From UMGS1002 sp050946195 (GTDB lineage: Bacteria > Bacillota > Clostridia > Oscillospirales > CAG-272): DNA of 49,652 nt. The notes beneath the pieces were generated by a model, which saw nothing but the letters and a program-made list of their open reading frames with translations, was not told the origin of the DNA and did not search any database. Shown in pieces: positions 49,030 to 49,652 of this stretch; position 1 is the first letter of the stretch, and each line of letters starts with the position of its first letter. The DNA is taken from the NCBI GenBank assembly GCA_050946195.1, contig JBMNUI010000008.1:1-49652 (forward strand), read 5' to 3'. Position numbers and translations under genes: made by a program.

Positions 49030-49041
49030 GTCGGGTGCGGG

Positions 49042-49652
49042 TCAGCCTGACAACCTGCCGGCAATAAGCCTGTTTATATTGTCGGCAAGTGTGTCGGAGT
49101 CGATGTCGTCACTCACCTGAACAAAAAGCAGAGTCCTGCCGTCCTTTGCGGTCAGCTTCAGGCGCGCTCGCCTTACCTGGTATGAACTCTTCAGGTTCTT
49201 GAGGGTGACGGTGTCGCGGATGATTTCGGCTCCGGCGAGCTCTGAGTATTGATATTCGGTGACTTCAGTGCTGTTGTGCTCGGCGTCGTCGTAGAGCACT
49301 GATACTGTTTTGCGGATGAACTTCAGTGCATCGGTCAGGAAGAAAATCTTAACCGCGGTATACTGAGAAGTGCGCCAGCCGTCCTTGCACTTTTTTGATT
49401 TGAGGTCCTTGCCCTTATAGTCGTATTGGGCGATGCTCGCGGACTTGAGGTGCTTTAGCATCCGCTTGGCGAGCCTGACATCCTCGAGCAGTTCCTTGTC
49501 ATATTCCCAGAGCTTTGCCGAGACTACTTTGTCGATGTCCTCGGGAGCGACCTGTCCGACGCTGCCGAGAATGAACATGACAAGACCGGCAGGAGCCGCA
49601 ATCGAACCGAAAATATAGAGGATATATGAACAGTCATAGGCAAGCCACACAG
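49042..49652 (-). CDS. Membrane protein of unknown function (5' end outside window)
   Basis: The frame is open to the window edge, so the N-terminus is probably cut off. The visible 203 residues begin with one or two hydrophobic segments (YILYIFGSIAAPAGLVMFILGSV) and continue with a Lys-rich middle (AKRMLKHLKSASIAQYDYKGKDLKSKKC) and a C-terminal strand-rich region (YSELAGAEIIRDTVTLKNLKSSYQVRRARLKL) that looks like a PH-type domain. I do not recognise the family. A terminator follows the stop. Confidence 0.6.
   Translation of the reverse strand, partial: VWLAYDCSYILYIFGSIAAPAGLVMFILGSVGQVAPEDIDKVVSAKLWEYDKELLEDVRLAKRMLKHLKSASIAQYDYKGKDLKSKKCKDGWRTSQYTAVKIFFLTDALKFIRKTVSVLYDDAEHNSTEVTEYQYSELAGAEIIRDTVTLKNLKSSYQVRRARLKLTAKDGRTLLFVQVSDDIDSDTLADNINRLIAGRLSG

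Noticed and set aside
1..49652. CRISPR arrays, tRNA or rRNA genes, insertion sequences
   Set aside because: No regularly spaced direct repeats, cloverleaf with CCA-type end, rRNA-like sequence or transposase gene was recognised.

Overview
The window looks like a chromosomal segment of an uncultured Clostridia bacterium (Bacillota), most likely of the Oscillospiraceae/Ruminococcaceae type. The reasons are strong Shine-Dalgarno sites throughout, many near-consensus TTGACA-N17-TATAAT promoters, the housekeeping order rpsO-pnp and recA-recX, small soluble-type serine biosynthesis genes (serC-serA), several lipoproteins with a Clostridia-style lipobox, GLUG and BspA-like surface proteins, and GC-rich intergenic hairpin repeats of a kind common in this group. 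The taxonomic placement is inference; there is no rRNA or tRNA gene in the window.

Layout. Positions 1-480 are visibly more AT-rich than the rest and hold the 3' end of an unidentified gene plus a YdbC/PC4-like gene, closed by a strong terminator; this may be the edge of a mobile element. Positions 565-4458 carry a BspA-like LRR lipoprotein, a leaderless-type Amidase_3 enzyme and recG, the last two on divergent consensus promoters. Positions 4545-9013 hold cell-surface genes: an InlB-repeat/trypsin-like protease lipoprotein, a GLUG-repeat surface protein with a C-terminal membrane anchor, a CPBP protease and a small membrane protein. Positions 9127-14441 hold a DHHW protein paired with a VanY-like protein that has lost most catalytic residues, then the rpsO-pnp operon with a highly structured intergenic RNA. 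Two half-size TSUP permeases diverge from ftsK/spoIIIE (14506-18404), followed by recA-recX (18612-20401).

Positions 20570-23617 form an operon of SPFH protein, ribbon-helix-helix DNA-binding protein and ABC-2 exporter, with a perfect palindrome at its transcription start. A GNAT-like/GT4 glycosyltransferase pair follows on the minus strand, then a metallo-beta-lactamase-fold lipoprotein, a divergent AraC regulator/FAD oxidoreductase pair, and an aminotransferase-yitT-trpS run. Positions 34582-43809 are mostly minus strand: an orphan solute-binding lipoprotein that lacks a usable start codon for its signal peptide, serC-serA with a 17-bp palindromic operator, a three-gene GlpA/GlpB/DUF1667 oxidoreductase operon, and gdhA. 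Positions 43878-49652 hold a rimO gene broken by an internal out-of-frame deletion and coupled to pgsA, a previously unlisted 38-residue acidic peptide gene, a large GLUG protein, pgeF, and the 3' part of a membrane protein gene.

The observations most worth follow-up are: a composite intergenic repeat at five sites whose hairpin arms differ but stay complementary; the rpsO-pnp leader hairpin resembling an RNase III autoregulation site; the SPFH-RHH-ABC operon and its operator; the 38-residue peptide; and two apparently damaged genes (rimO and the solute-binding lipoprotein). All functional statements come from reading motifs and family resemblance; no database search was run.
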